A stretch of 64,000 bases of DNA from NCBI GenBank assembly GCA_019828565.1, contig JAHDYR010000043.1, positions 1 to 64,000 of the forward strand, read 5' to 3'. Positions 29,807 through 41,200 of the stretch are shown piece by piece. Each line of letters begins with the position of its first letter. Within the stretch, counting starts at the first letter, position 1. Both the position numbers and the translations under genes were made by a program. Below the pieces are notes generated by a model. That model saw only the letters and a list, made by a program, of their open reading frames with translations, made no database searches and was not told the origin of the DNA. The stretch is from Carpediemonas membranifera (taxonomy: Eukaryota; Fornicata).

Positions 29807-31827
29807 ATGAACAAAAAGTGGCCGGTGTGGGCAAGACTCGGTGCCTCCCCCGAGGTAGTAAGCTGGCTGCGGGATGGCGTCCCTATCCACCTCACCTCTG
29901 CGCCCCCTCCACCAGAACCGCAAAGGCGAGTGGACCCCCGCATACTCCCGAAGATCGAAGAGCTAGTCGCCAAGGGCGTCCTCTCCCCGTGCCCGATAGA
30001 CGAACTGCGTCACAGCGCACCCCTGTTCGCGGTGTCGAAGGGCAAAGACGATGTCCGCCCCGTGCACGACCTCCGAGCCCTGAACGAGTTGACAGCAGAG
30101 CTGAGGGTGTTTCGTCTGTTCGGCATCAGACGGGCGGTCCGCAATCTGCACAAGAACGACTACATGATCAAGATAGACCTAGCATCGGGATACCACCAAC
30201 TTGGCGTCGCCTCGCGAGACTCCCCCTCCTAGGCGTGGTCCTACCGGACGGCCGCGCAATCAGGTACAACACACTCGGCTTCGGATGGACAGCGGCGCCG
30301 TACGTGTTCCAGAGCACGACCACACAGCTTGCAAAGATCATCGCACACAGGTTCGGGGTGACCATCGCGGTCTATCTCGACGACTTCTTAGTGTCCCATG
30401 CCTCCCCATCGTACCTAGCTTCGGTCACCCCGCAGATCATCGACCTCATGCTATCGCTGGGGGCGATACCGGGCCTCAACAAGTGCGTCCTCACGCCGAC
30501 CTAGCAGGTAGACTACCTAGGTGTCCACATAGACACCGCAAGCGAGTCCCTAAGAATCTCAAAAGACAAGGCCGAGACCTACACGGCCACGATCGATAGC
30601 CAAGGCCCTCCGGGTCGGGTCCATCACAGCTTCAGACTGGCAGAAGCTCCTAGGCCGTCTGTCATTCTTCGCAGGGACCACACAGTTCGCCCGCCTCGCA
30701 CTCAGACCACTCCAGGCCACCCCTACAACGGAGACCGTCCACCTCTCCAGCCAAATCCGCAGGCAGCTGGCGGCGTGGCAAGTCCTCCTCCGCGATCGCC
30801 CACCCAAGAGGTTCGCCGAAACAAGAGCGGACTGGGAAATACGCGATACGCTCCAGATTTCTGTCACCTCAGACGCATCAACGTCCGGCTGGGGAGCATG
30901 CCTGTTCAATGGGGAGAAGGGAGCGGCATCACAGGGTGCCTTCCCCCCTCATCTCAAGGGGGAACACATTGGCGTCAAGGAGCTCTTCGCGATCGCTCAG
31001 GCGATCAATCTCGTGCCCCAGCAGGAGTCACGCTCCTCTCTCACAGTCTTTGCCGACAACTCAGCTGCCATCAACTGGGTAAACAGACGGGGATCGCCGA
31101 ACCTCCCCCAGCCGCACACCAGATCCTACAGGACATCTACAACACGGCAGAAACCAAGCGCCTCGACGTCCACTGCTTCCATATTGCCGGACACCTGAAC
31201 GTCCAGGCGGACAGGCTCTCCAGGTTCGCCAAGCTCGACTGGTCGTCACCCCGAGAAGTCTTGGAAACCATCATGCGCAAGTGGGGGCCGGTCGAGATCG
31301 ACGTCACAGCACGCCCCGACAAGGTTCTGGCCTTACCAGGCTTTGCAGAAATAGCCTGGTCAATCCACGACAACGGCTTCCAGATGGACTGGAGGGGAGT
31401 CAGGATTTATATAGCTCCTCCTATAGCCCTTCTTGGAGTGACGTGTCGTCGCCTCCAGACAATACGCGCCTCGACCCAGACTGGGAACCCTCGACACTGG
31501 AGATCAGCGGCGATAGTCCTGTGCCCGGACCTCAACTCGCCCGAGGTCCGAGCCATCAAACGTTTGACACCCCTCAAGTTGTACCTCAGATTCCAGGCGA
31601 AACACCTCCTGCAGTCCGAGCTAGCCTGGACAGCGACAGACAAGGGCAAGATCCGCTTCGTGGCGCTTATCCTGAGGACCCGTTCCAAGCCCTCCTCGCT
31701 GACGACCGACTATCACATTTCAGAAACGAATCGTCGCGCCGCACAGCAGCGGGCTGGGTCGCCAAATTCCTCCAATCCCGCAACGCGAGCCACTCACACG
31801 CGCAACAGCTCAAAGAGTTCCTTCTGA
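29807..31827 (+). CDS. YR-3 RT-RNase H, frameshifts and one nonsense codon
   Basis: Opens with the family start (MNKKWPVWARLGASPEVVSW). RT motifs: L-R-H-S-A-P-L-F-A-V, V-H-D-L-R, K-I-D-L-A-S-G-Y; after a shift near 30,225, G-F-G-W-T-A-A-P-Y and V-Y-L-D-D-F-L. An in-frame TAG follows at 30,502-30,504, where relatives have Arg or Gln codons. Further shifts lie between 30,590 and 30,990, where the RNase H core is spread over frames. The last part reads H-I-A-G-H-L-N-V-Q-A-D-R-L-S-R and the DIRS-typical W-G-P-V-E-I-D-V-T-A. The C-terminal 400 bp overlap the recombinase frame. Confidence 0.75.
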
Positions 31828-32585
31828 CCGAGGGTACCACGTCGGGCCCACAGTCGATACACAGGAAAGGCTACTGGATTTGCGAGGCCGCCCCACTCGT
31901 GTCTGACTGGCGCCCCCCGACCGCTGCCAAGCAGATAATCGCCGCCGCCCGGAACGTCGCCTCTGTAGAAGGCCTGACCGGGGGTGCGAAGCCTGTCACG
32001 TCCGCGAGAGTCCGCAAGGTCATAGACAGACATCGGAAGTCACCCCAAGCCTTCCAGGCCGCCCTCTTTTCTGCTCTCTGCTTTATCACCGTGAGTAGAG
32101 GCGCAGAGATCTTTGGGCTCAGACGAAGAGACGTCGAGTTCGACGCTGATGGCAATGCCCTCCTTCTGTTCGCGAGAACTAAGACTGCCACAGGCGTCCG
32201 CAAGCTGGTACCAAACCAATCGTGGGCCCGCTTTAACCCAGCAAGGGCCCTGAAGGCATGGGTCCCCACGGCAACGCGCCGCGACGACGACCTCATCTGG
32301 CGGGCGATCACCTCAACCGGTGGTATTTCACTATCGAAGCCGCTACCGGCGTCAACCCTTCGCCACTGGATCCACCAGGCGTACGGCACCGACATTTCGT
32401 GGCACTCATTCCGCAAGGGCGCCACCACGGAGTTGGCGGTAGCCCACACGAGTACCGAAGTCCTCCTGTCCATGGGGACGTGGGCCTCCACGAAAAGCAT
32501 GCTGAGATATATGGGCAACGGGGTCCGCACACACCCGGGGGTCCAGGGACACCTGGCCTCCATCCTTCTCCAACCACCACTTTAA
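31281..32585 (+). CDS. YR-3 tyrosine recombinase
   Basis: The frame is open from 31,281 to the stop at 32,585, but the real start is unclear because the first part overlaps RT. The motif L-D-P-D-W-E-P-S near 31,470 is shared with other YR elements in the same frame and marks genuine coding. Catalytic signature: Arg in T-V-S-R-G-A-E-I-F, H-S-F-R-K-G and Tyr in L-R-Y-M-G-N. No break was seen in the recombinase core, about 250 residues. Confidence 0.8.
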   Translation: MGAGRDRRHSTPRQGSGLTRLCRNSLVNPRQRLPDGLEGSQDLYSSSYSPSWSDVSSPPDNTRLDPDWEPSTLEISGDSPVPGPQLARGPSHQTFDTPQVVPQIPGETPPAVRASLDSDRQGQDPLRGAYPEDPFQALLADDRLSHFRNESSRRTAAGWVAKFLQSRNASHSHAQQLKEFLLTEGTTSGPQSIHRKGYWICEAAPLVSDWRPPTAAKQIIAAARNVASVEGLTGGAKPVTSARVRKVIDRHRKSPQAFQAALFSALCFITVSRGAEIFGLRRRDVEFDADGNALLLFARTKTATGVRKLVPNQSWARFNPARALKAWVPTATRRDDDLIWRAITSTGGISLSKPLPASTLRHWIHQAYGTDISWHSFRKGATTELAVAHTSTEVLLSMGTWASTKSMLRYMGNGVRTHPGVQGHLASILLQPPL

Positions 32586-32860
32586 ATCTCTGACGGGAGC
32601 TATTGGCTGGGAGAGCTAGGTAGGGTGGGGCTGACACGCGTTACAACGGCAGATGTAAGCCACAACAGACATTCTTTGACGCGGTCTCTCGAGGAGACGG
32701 TCGGTTTGGGCTCGCAAGCGTGCCTGCAAGCCATTCCACTATGCTCGTTGCCGGTGGGATATCCCCGTTGGGTAGAGCAAGTATGTCTAGAGGCTAGGAC
32801 AGCTAGCGGGGTTCTACACAGAACCGTGGGCGCCTGGGGTGTCGATGCCTCGGGCAGTTT

Positions 32861-33399
32861 ATGTCAGTCGTGGCGCAGAAATTTGGATTTCGACACGCGA
32901 GCGCGATGTCAACGCAACCGCCTCCAGATGAGAGAATTATGTCTCTTGAGACTAGAATGGAGCAATTGAGCGAGGAAAACAAGGAAACTAACAACCTGTT
33001 ACGACTAGCACTCCAGCGAATGGAAGATTCGGACAAGGCTCAGAAGAAGCATCCTGTTTCCATCAGAACTAGGAACCTACCTTCCAGATTCGGCCTCAGA
33101 GATGAGGCGGAGTTCTTATACGACACTTTGGAGGATATCCAAGAAGGCCGCATCTTGCGGACATGGATCAACTGCAACTCTCGCTAGCGGCGCGCATCAG
33201 ATACCTCCGTCTCAAGGATGACAACTGGGACGAAGGCACTCCAACGAGGTTCCAGTCAAAGATCCGCACCCTCATCACCTCGGAGTCGGGCATCATCTCG
33301 CAGAATGCCATCGAAGAGGCGGCAGCCGCCGCCATGGCAAAGGGTAGACGCCGTTCTTTTCGTCCAGCCGACAAGGACAAGCGGGCGCGAGCCCATTAA
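32861..33399 (+). CDS. YR-4 ORF1 (gag-like), one frameshift
   Basis: ATG 32,861 lies in the conserved CAGTTTATG of the left repeat. The protein opens MSVVAQKFGFRHASAMST and has a coiled coil (E-T-R-M-E-Q-L-S-E-E-N-K). The family block then follows: L-P-S-R-F-G-L-R-D-E-A-E-F-L, and after a shift near 33,175, R-I-R-Y-L-R-L-K-D-D-N-W. The end is basic (KGRRRSFRPADKDKRARAH). Confidence 0.65.
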
Positions 33400-33437
33400 C
33401 AATATCAACTACCAAGACTGTACATACTATACATACC

Positions 33438-35255
33438 ATGAACGCGAGATGGAACACATGGCGCCGCTTCGGCGCAGCAGAGAGAGTAGTCACCTGGCTG
33501 AGGGAGGGAGTCCCCATAGAGCTCACAGCGCGGCCGCCACCACCGGCCCCACAACGGCGCTTAGAGCCGCGACTCCCCGAAAATCAGACAGATGGTCCGG
33601 CAGGGCGTCATCGCTCCGACCCCCATGAGACGCCTGTCACACAGCGCAACCTTGTTCTCGGTTCCCAAGGGGGACGACATACGGCCGTGTCACGACCTGC
33701 GTCAACTCAACAGAGTAACGAGAGAGCGCCGCTCATTCCGCCTCTTCGGCTTGAAGAGAGCGATCAACATCCTCTCCAAACAGTATTGGATGGTGAGCGT
33801 GGACCTTACGGCGGGGTACAACCAGGTCGAGGTGAGAGAGGAGGACAGACGCCTGCCGGACGGGTCAGCATTCCAGTACAATCGTCTGGGGTTTGGCTGG
33901 AGAGCAGCGCCATACTTTTTTCAGGCAATAACGTCGCAGCTGGCCAAGATCGTAGCGATGAGGTTCAAGATCAAGATCCTGGTCTACCTGGACGACTTCC
34001 TACTGGCCCATCACAACAGAGACGAACTGCTCCGCATGATACCGGAGATACAGAAGGTCTTCGCTGCCCTGGGAGCAACAGTCAACGAGAGGAAGACCGA
34101 TTGGATCCCACGACAGGTTCTCACCTATCTGGGCATCACCCTCAACACCACCGCAATGACTGTGAGACTCCCAAAGGACAAGGCCCAGAAATACGCAGCC
34201 TTCTTGAGCGATGCGACGCGCTCCTCCTCCAAGCCCAACGACGAGGAGACGTGGGCCAAGGTGCTCGGGCAACTCTCCTTCTTCGCGGCGACCGCTCATG
34301 GCTGGAGTCTCAAGCTACGCTACCTACAACAGGGGAGCCTGGACCAGCTCCGGCAGAACAACAGCCTAATCAAAGAGTGGCTGGAGGTCCTCCGAACCAG
34401 GCCCCGCAGATCGTTCGCGGAGATGCGGGCCCTCTGGGGAGCTTCACCCAGTATAGACCTGGCAATCGCGACAGACGCCTCGCAACGAGGGTGGGGAGCG
34501 GTGTGGTTCCAGGACGAGGAAGGCCACACGCGCGACAAGGGAACCTTCCCGGATCACCTTCAAGAGCTCACATCAACGTCAAGGAGCTTTACGCGGTGGT
34601 GGAGGGTGTTCGCCTTATCAACTCCTCCTCCAAGCAGCGAGAATTAAGGGTATACACCGACAACACGGCAACGCGGGCGTGGGTGAACAAGGCTGGCTCC
34701 ACGCGGGCACCCCGTCAGGCACTCGCCCTCCTCAACGAGCTGCAGGTGCTGGCAGACCACAAGAACCTAGTGGTCCACGCAGTCCATACCCCGGGCAAGG
34801 CCAACGTGATAGCAGACAGCCTATCGAGGCAGGAGATTCAGCCGGACGTAGCCTTCACTCCCCCGCACATCATAGAGCAGATCACCCTTTCATGGGGCCC
34901 TGTACAACACCTCTGGGAGGCCTCCGACATGGAACACCAGTGGGTCGGCCGGGTCCTTTTGGTCCCGACTACGTCTATACTTGGTCTCCTAACGCGCAAG
35001 CTGAATGCGACTCAGACAGCGACTCGGACTTCATCCCATCCGAGGGCGATGACTTCAGCGATATTCCTCCTCATACCGAACCTGCAGTCCCCGGAAGTAC
35101 GAGTGCTCCGGTCCTGGGCGAGCCACACACTCCCGTTCTCAGTGCCACTGAACCAGCTAGAACCAAGGAGGGAGGAGCTCTCCTGGATGGCACGACAGGA
35201 CACTGTCAGACTGCTGGCCCTCTGTCTCCCGACGACGCTCACGCATACCTCCTAG
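33438..35255 (+). CDS. YR-4 RT-RNase H, two frameshifts
   Basis: Starts at ATG 33,438 (MNARWNTWRRFGAAERVV). It shifts near 33,580 after P-P-P-P-A-P-Q-R-R. RT: F-S-V-P-K-G-D-D-I-R, V-D-L-T-A-G-Y, L-G-F-G-W-R-A-A-P-Y and V-Y-L-D-D-F-L (about 33,985). RNase H: I-A-T-D-A-S-Q-R-G-W-G-A; after a second shift near 34,555, V-Y-T-D-N-T-A-T-R-A-W and H-T-P-G-K-A-N-V-I-A-D-S-L-S-R. It ends in the overlap with YR (I-P-N-L-Q-S-P-E-V-R). Confidence 0.78.
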   Translation: MNARWNTWRRFGAAERVVTWLREGVPIELTARPPPPAPQRRLEPRLPENQTDGPAGRHRSDPHETPVTQRNLVLGSQGGRHTAVSRPASTQQSNERAPLIPPLRLEESDQHPLQTVLDGERGPYGGVQPGRGERGGQTPAGRVSIPVQSSGVWLESSAILFSGNNVAAGQDRSDEVQDQDPGLPGRLPTGPSQQRRTAPHDTGDTEGLRCPGSNSQREEDRLDPTTGSHLSGHHPQHHRNDCETPKGQGPEIRSLLERCDALLLQAQRRGDVGQGARATLLLRGDRSWLESQATLPTTGEPGPAPAEQQPNQRVAGGPPNQAPQIVRGDAGPLGSFTQYRPGNRDRRLATRVGSGVVPGRGRPHARQGNLPGSPSRAHINVKELYAVVEGVRLINSSSKQRELRVYTDNTATRAWVNKAGSTRAPRQALALLNELQVLADHKNLVVHAVHTPGKANVIADSLSRQEIQPDVAFTPPHIIEQITLSWGPVQHLWEASDMEHQWVGRVLLVPTTSILGLLTRKLNATQTATRTSSHPRAMTSAIFLLIPNLQSPEVRVLRSWASHTLPFSVPLNQLEPRREELSWMARQDTVRLLALCLPTTLTHTS

Positions 35256-38200
35256 CCTCCAACCGCCTGGCCCACTTGCAACCATCAGGGGCCGCTACGG
35301 CAGCGGGGTGGGTAGCAAGGTTCCTTAGGGAGCGGGATGAGTCACAATCGCCAGCCTCCCAGTTACGTTCCTTCCTCCAGTCGGAGGCAGAACACTGTGG
35401 CCCAGAGAACGTCTCGAGAAAGGGGTTCTACATAGCGGAGCTCGCTCCGATGGTCTCTACGTGGGTACGCCCGGCAGAAATCATGCGAGTGGTCCGTGGA
35501 GTGGCCAAGACGGCCTCCACGGCGGGTCTGACCGGTGGCTCAAGGGCAATCTCCAAGCCAGAGATGCGCTACCTCATCAGTATCCGGCTCAGAGACGCCG
35601 CGTCGTTCCAGCTAGCACTGTTCGGCACACTGGCCTACCTCACAGTCTCTCGAGGCAGAGAGATCTTCGACCTAAGAGTCAAGGATGTCACCTTTCAGCC
35701 AGACAAGTCGGTCTTGCTGTTCTTCGCACACACAAAGACTGATAGGGCCGTTCGGAAAGCCGTAGCTTACGTAACCATCGATGGATTTAACCCGGCGCGG
35801 GCCTTGCATTCCTGGCAGTCCACCAATGATTTCAGCAAAGTGGAAACACTTCGATCATGGATGGACAAGGACCAACAGGCCTGGCCTATATGGATAGGGC
35901 AGTGCCCCATGGAGCTCAGAAGGAGCGGCCTTGGCCTCCTGTCTGGACATTCAAGGGTTGCCATCAGGGCATACCGCTGGGCGCGAGTGGGAGCTCCACG
36001 CCCATACCAAGGAATCAAAGTGTCTTCATGGAACGTATGTTTACAAGGAAAAGGAAAACAACCGTCGAGGGCCGGTGCTAGCACCGGCGGCTACATGGTT
36101 TTGTCAAGACCACAAGGAAGGAAGGGCAGCACAAAAGGGAAACAGGGGCCGTCGATAGAGGCTAAAAGGAGACTACGAACAAAGCAACAACCACTACACA
36201 GAAAGGCCCGGCTACTCAGAAAAGGGCGACGCATTTTTAGGACCGCGCCTTTTTGAAAGAATGGCCTATATAGTACGGAGCATGGACAATGGGAGAAACT
36301 GGAAGGCCTGGACGGAGACCTCACCCGGATATGTACATGTGGCCCGACTTTCGGACCCAAAAATTCCGACCCAGTTTATGGACTAGAAAAAGGGGAGAAA
36401 TTTTGCACTCAACAATGCAGGTAGAAATACCGACAAGGATCAGGGATTCCACGCAGAAGCAGTGGGAGGACATCAGGGAACTACTGGACAGCTTCCTCGC
36501 TGAAAGGAACGATTCAAGGACTCTACTTCTTCGTAGAACAGGCAAGTTTACAGGAAAGTCGCTCAATGCGAACTCCAAAGGACGCAAGGAAGTAATCATG
36601 AACGCCAGACGCATCCTCTTCGCAACCGGCGTCACTGACAACAAGGACATCATTCTCAGAAACCCATGCGGCATCCACGGCCTCCGAGACCTTTTCTACA
36701 TGCTCACAGAGGCGCTCAACCCCAGAGACGAGGAAGCTAAGGACATGGCACAGGCACTGGAGCCCAAGACGCTGAAAGCGGGCTTCACTGGCATGGCAAG
36801 ATGGCCATCTGAGAAGGACATCGAGACGGCGATCCTCAAGCCGAAGGAAGATGGGCCCATCGAATGGAATGGAGACAGGGACAGCGTCAAGAAGGCCGAA
36901 GGGTCGTTCATACTGGTATCAGGGGCTCATGGAGACGAGGCCGTAGAAGGCGTGCCTTACGACAAGGTATGGGATCCGGCAAACCAAGGCCCGGTCACCA
37001 GAGTGGCCTACGAGCAAGAGGACGGCAAGTACAGGGTCATCCTAGAGCTAAGCGACACGTCAGCATGGTCCATCAGCCGCTTCATGGAGGAGGCCAGGGA
37101 CATCCTCAGGCTTCAGGCACCGGAGGCCCCGGCCATATGGCAGGCAGCATGGAACAAGTCAGGGATCTACCTGAAGGGCAGAACCAATATCCTGGGCGAA
37201 GGGGAGGAGACCCCCCTTAGCAACGAGCCGCCGTTCCGGAAGGTGAGGCTGGAAGTGCTCAAGGCCACCTCGGTCCGCAGCAATAGGGACGAACATGCCG
37301 ATCTGGACAGGTCGTCCGCTAGCACGGTCATCGACGGAGACGAGGAGCAACATGTCAAGGACAAGGAGGAACGACGCCAGCAGGCCACCATGCCCGGCAG
37401 GAGAAGCCTCGACGACAGCCTCCTGGAAGTGAACAAGAACATGGCCGGGGCCAACCAAGGCAAGATCGACCAGGACGAGGAGGTCGACTCAAACAAGGAC
37501 AGCAGCCAGCCGCCGAGGATGCCTAGAAAGGACAAGGAGAAACGACTGGTGATCGGAGCCATCGACTTCGAGTGCGCAGACCCTGGCGTCAAGAAGGCAG
37601 GGATCCCTGCCATCCCGGTTGAGGGCGGGATCGTACTCTTTGACCTCAGCACTGGGGACATTCTTGGACACGGGCATGGCCTGTATTACCAGGACATACC
37701 GGCAGCAAGCATGGACCAAGCGAGGTACACGGCATGGGCAGTGACGGGGCTGCCGCCGGCCACCTTCGTGGAGGTCGGGACGGGGCGGCCGCCGATCGAG
37801 TATGAGAAGCACATACATACTTTCAGGGACTGGGCCAACCGCCTGGCGGCTCAGCTGGCAAGGATCGAAAGGTCGGAGGGTTGGAAGATAATCATGTATG
37901 CAAAGGGGGTGGAGATGGAAAGCTTCCTCCTCACGAACCCCACAAATGGACTGGAGCAAGGAACCAGGGAATTCTTCCAAGCTAGGCTGGTGGACGAGAA
38001 GAAGCTACCAGAGATCCTGGAGAACAACGGCAAGGAGGAGGCTGGCCAAAACCTCAGGGACAACCTCGACAAGGCCAACTACCTGGAAGCAGTAACAACA
38101 TGGTCAAATGGATGGCAGAACAGGAGCGAGCCCAAGGGAGTCTGTCCGTACCACAGACACACCGCGGGTTGCTACCACTGTGGGTTGGCGGATACAGTAG

Positions 38201-41200
38201 TCTTCACAGCCAGGATCAGGGCCCTATGCAAGGAGAGGATGAGCACCCCAGACGTCTACCACTACATGGGTAAGGCACTCGACAAGACCATGGAAGCAGT
38301 CGGGAAGGCGGAGCCGGGCATGGATATCATGGGAGGCCCGGAATTCGCGACAAGGAGGGACACCTTTGAGATCTTCGGCACGTACCCGATCGGGGACGCA
38401 AGGGACGTCAGCAGGGAAGTCGGCGACAGGATCCTCGTAGTCCCGGACAACGGACACCGCTTCGGCATCGGCTTCGGGTTCGGGGAGGTTCTGTTGGGCA
38501 TGAAGGGCATCTTACTGGCCCCCCTCACAACCATGGACAACGAAGGTGTACTGGAGAGAAGCCCGCTATGGACCATCATGGAAAGAGCCACGGCTAACCA
38601 GCTCCGCATGGTACGCGTCAGGAAGGGCCTAGGGGCAGCAAGGGAGGAGGACATCATAACCATGGCCATGCTATACGATTGGTGGCCCTCGAAGGAGGCT
38701 ACGGCTCATCAAGGAGTCTGGGGCTGCGACGACCTAGCAGAGAGCCTCAGGGACTATGAGAAGGTCATAGTCAACGTCAAGGCCCCCAGGAACAGGGGTA
38801 GGATCACCCTAGGGGCGAGCTTCATCCCGAGAGACTGGGGCATGGTCAGGGTCAGCGAGGCTGGGACCATCCTAAGCCGTATGCGCAAGGAAGGGGCCAG
38901 ACTAGTCTCGGCAGCTATCCCGGACGAGCCCAGAGCCAACACAGTCAATGTCCCAGGCATCACGTATGTCCCCACCATCGACGGAAAGTCCGAACAGCCA
39001 TACCAAAGTAGGTTCTTCGACAACGGCCTGGAGGAAAAGGCGAGGCGGATTAGCACCAGGATGGTGGGCAGGCACTTCGGCCAGGACGCGGATCAAGGAC
39101 ATCACGACCAGCATGGAGACAGGGAAGAGGACAGAAGGGTAGGACACGGAGCCGGCGGTAGAGCTGGTGTCAGAGCTGACGACAGAACCGGCGACAGAGC
39201 TGGTAACATGAACAGGACCTCGGATCTTAACCACGGAGGAGACGACAGGGAGAGACAAGGACAACACGGGAACGCAGATGAGAGGCTCGTTCAGCGGGAA
39301 CACCTGGGCCGGTAGAGGCTCAGAGGGAGGCATGGACAACAGCAAGGATCACTCTTCCTCCACGACGCTCAAGCGCAAGGAGGGCAGCACGAGTAGGATC
39401 ATGGACTCGGACAGCGGAAAGAGAAGCAGGCACGAAGAGGACACGGACTGGGAGTCTGGAAGCAGACAGGCAACCGGCATGGACTCGGAGAAGCTGCGGC
39501 TCCGAAAGCAGTTGGCAGAGGCGCAACAAGAGATCTCAGCGCTCAAGGCTGCCCGACTCATGCAAGAGCAAGGCCACGGTAGGTTGGTGCTCTCCGGCGC
39601 CGCGACTAAGCCCAGCAAGGAGAAGCCCACGATCCCCCGGCACAAGCACAAGAAGGCTAAGAAGACCAAGGAGATCTCACCCATGGACCTGATGACCCAG
39701 TTCATCATGGTAATGCAGAGTCTACAAGGACAACAAGTGAGTCAGGCCGAGGACAGCTGCAGAGGCAGTGGGGAGTCCACGGAGGAGGAGTAAGGACATG
39801 GTAAAGCAGTATTCTTTCAAGGAACAAGCAACATTTTCTTTATAATTCACAAGCCCTGGCTCCCACCCAGGGCCCGGCATTAGCTGAAATGCACTGCCGG
39901 TAGGCTGTAGCGGCAGCCAAAGGGGGGGTCACGTCATATCGTCCCCCTCCTAAGTACCCTGCCCGAAGAATGGAAGGTCACCAGGAGGTAACAAGGTTGG
40001 CCTGACAAGGGTCACCGAGACCGGCATCTAGGCCCCTTGTTAGGACAAGGATAGCAGGAGAGGAGCGGGAAGCTGGGGCTCCCAAATTCTGGGAATTCGC
40101 AGGATAAGGAAACAGGACAAAGGCAATGGTAACCTACAAGATACTTAGTCTGAACACAGAGGGACACATAGGAAGAGGAAAGGACTTCACGGCGTCTATG
40201 GCAACGGCGATTCAGCTAAGGTTGAAGGACATAGAGGCAGTACTCATACAAGAGACATGGAGAACGGCGAATACGAGGGTTCATTGCTTCATGGACCTTG
40301 ACTACGCACTAGCAGGGAGGGAGACGGAAGAGGACCTGGTCTTAGCCAACGAAAAACGAAAGGCGGATGTCAAAAGTCAGCACCGCATCAACCGACAACT
40401 AGGCATAGCAGGCAATGACGAACCTGCGCCAAGATGGAAGGGAACAAGGGAAGGCATCGGCACGATAGTGAGCCCACACGCAACTGCAAAGTGGGACATC
40501 GGCATATCGGACAGCCTATCGGGAAGAGTGCAAGCCAGCATAATGAGAACCGGCAGGGACATACTAGTCATCAACGTGTATGGCCCCCCATCCGGCCACA
40601 GCAAGCAGGAGAAGGATGGATTCAGGGACACTATACAGAAGATCATGGACATGAAAGGGAGCATGGAGGCCATAATTATGGGAGACTGGAACATCGACCC
40701 AGGCCATGGAAAGATCCACCCGGTGGAAGGATATGATGGAGAAGCACAGGCTCAAAGCCATCATACCCAAGTCTGGGACGCTCACATCAGGAACATCAAC
40801 CCCGGACTTTGCAGTGACAACACCAGGAATCCAGGGGGCGGAGATTGAGGTGGTAGAGTCTCAGAAGGTCGGGGTATGGGGCTCAGCACACAATGGAATC
40901 ACACTAGCATGGAAGGAACAACGGTACTATGGCAGAAGAGGGCGAGACGTGGCTCTGGCCATACCCGAGGTGCACACCTGGCCCATGAAAAAGAAGAAGG
41001 GGCCAGTCACAGTCTCAAAGCTGAACAGGATCAAGAGCTCGGACCAATGGGAAGAGACTATAAGAGCATGCATGGGCGACCCAGTGAACAACAGGGGAGC
41101 AAAGGCAAGGGACAAAGTGTTCGGGAACGGAGTGTGGAGCGAACTCCAGCGAACCCCATGGACAGAAATAGGCAACAGGACCAGGAAGGAAAGGATGAAA

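Larger units (their letters stand above)
29128..32807 (+). mobile_element. YR-3: DIRS/Ngaro-like retrotransposon, lacking A2-B2
   Basis: Starts at the A1-type repeat CTCTGGCGTTACATCG and continues through ORF1, RT-RNase H and YR. It ends with a B-type sequence (CCCGTTGGGTAG ... GAGGCTAGGACAGCTAGC). The next element, YR-4, begins there directly, where A2 should be. Several frame breaks and one nonsense codon show it is dead. Confidence 0.7.

Noticed and set aside
29254-32585. LTR retrotransposon (Gypsy or Copia type)
   Set aside because: There is no protease, no DDE integrase and no long terminal repeats. A tyrosine recombinase and split repeats are present instead.
34679-36256. A single 525-codon frame covering the YR-4 recombinase and the APE-1 leader
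   Set aside because: It crosses the APE-1 insertion point, so the C-terminal 147 codons are an accidental fusion.
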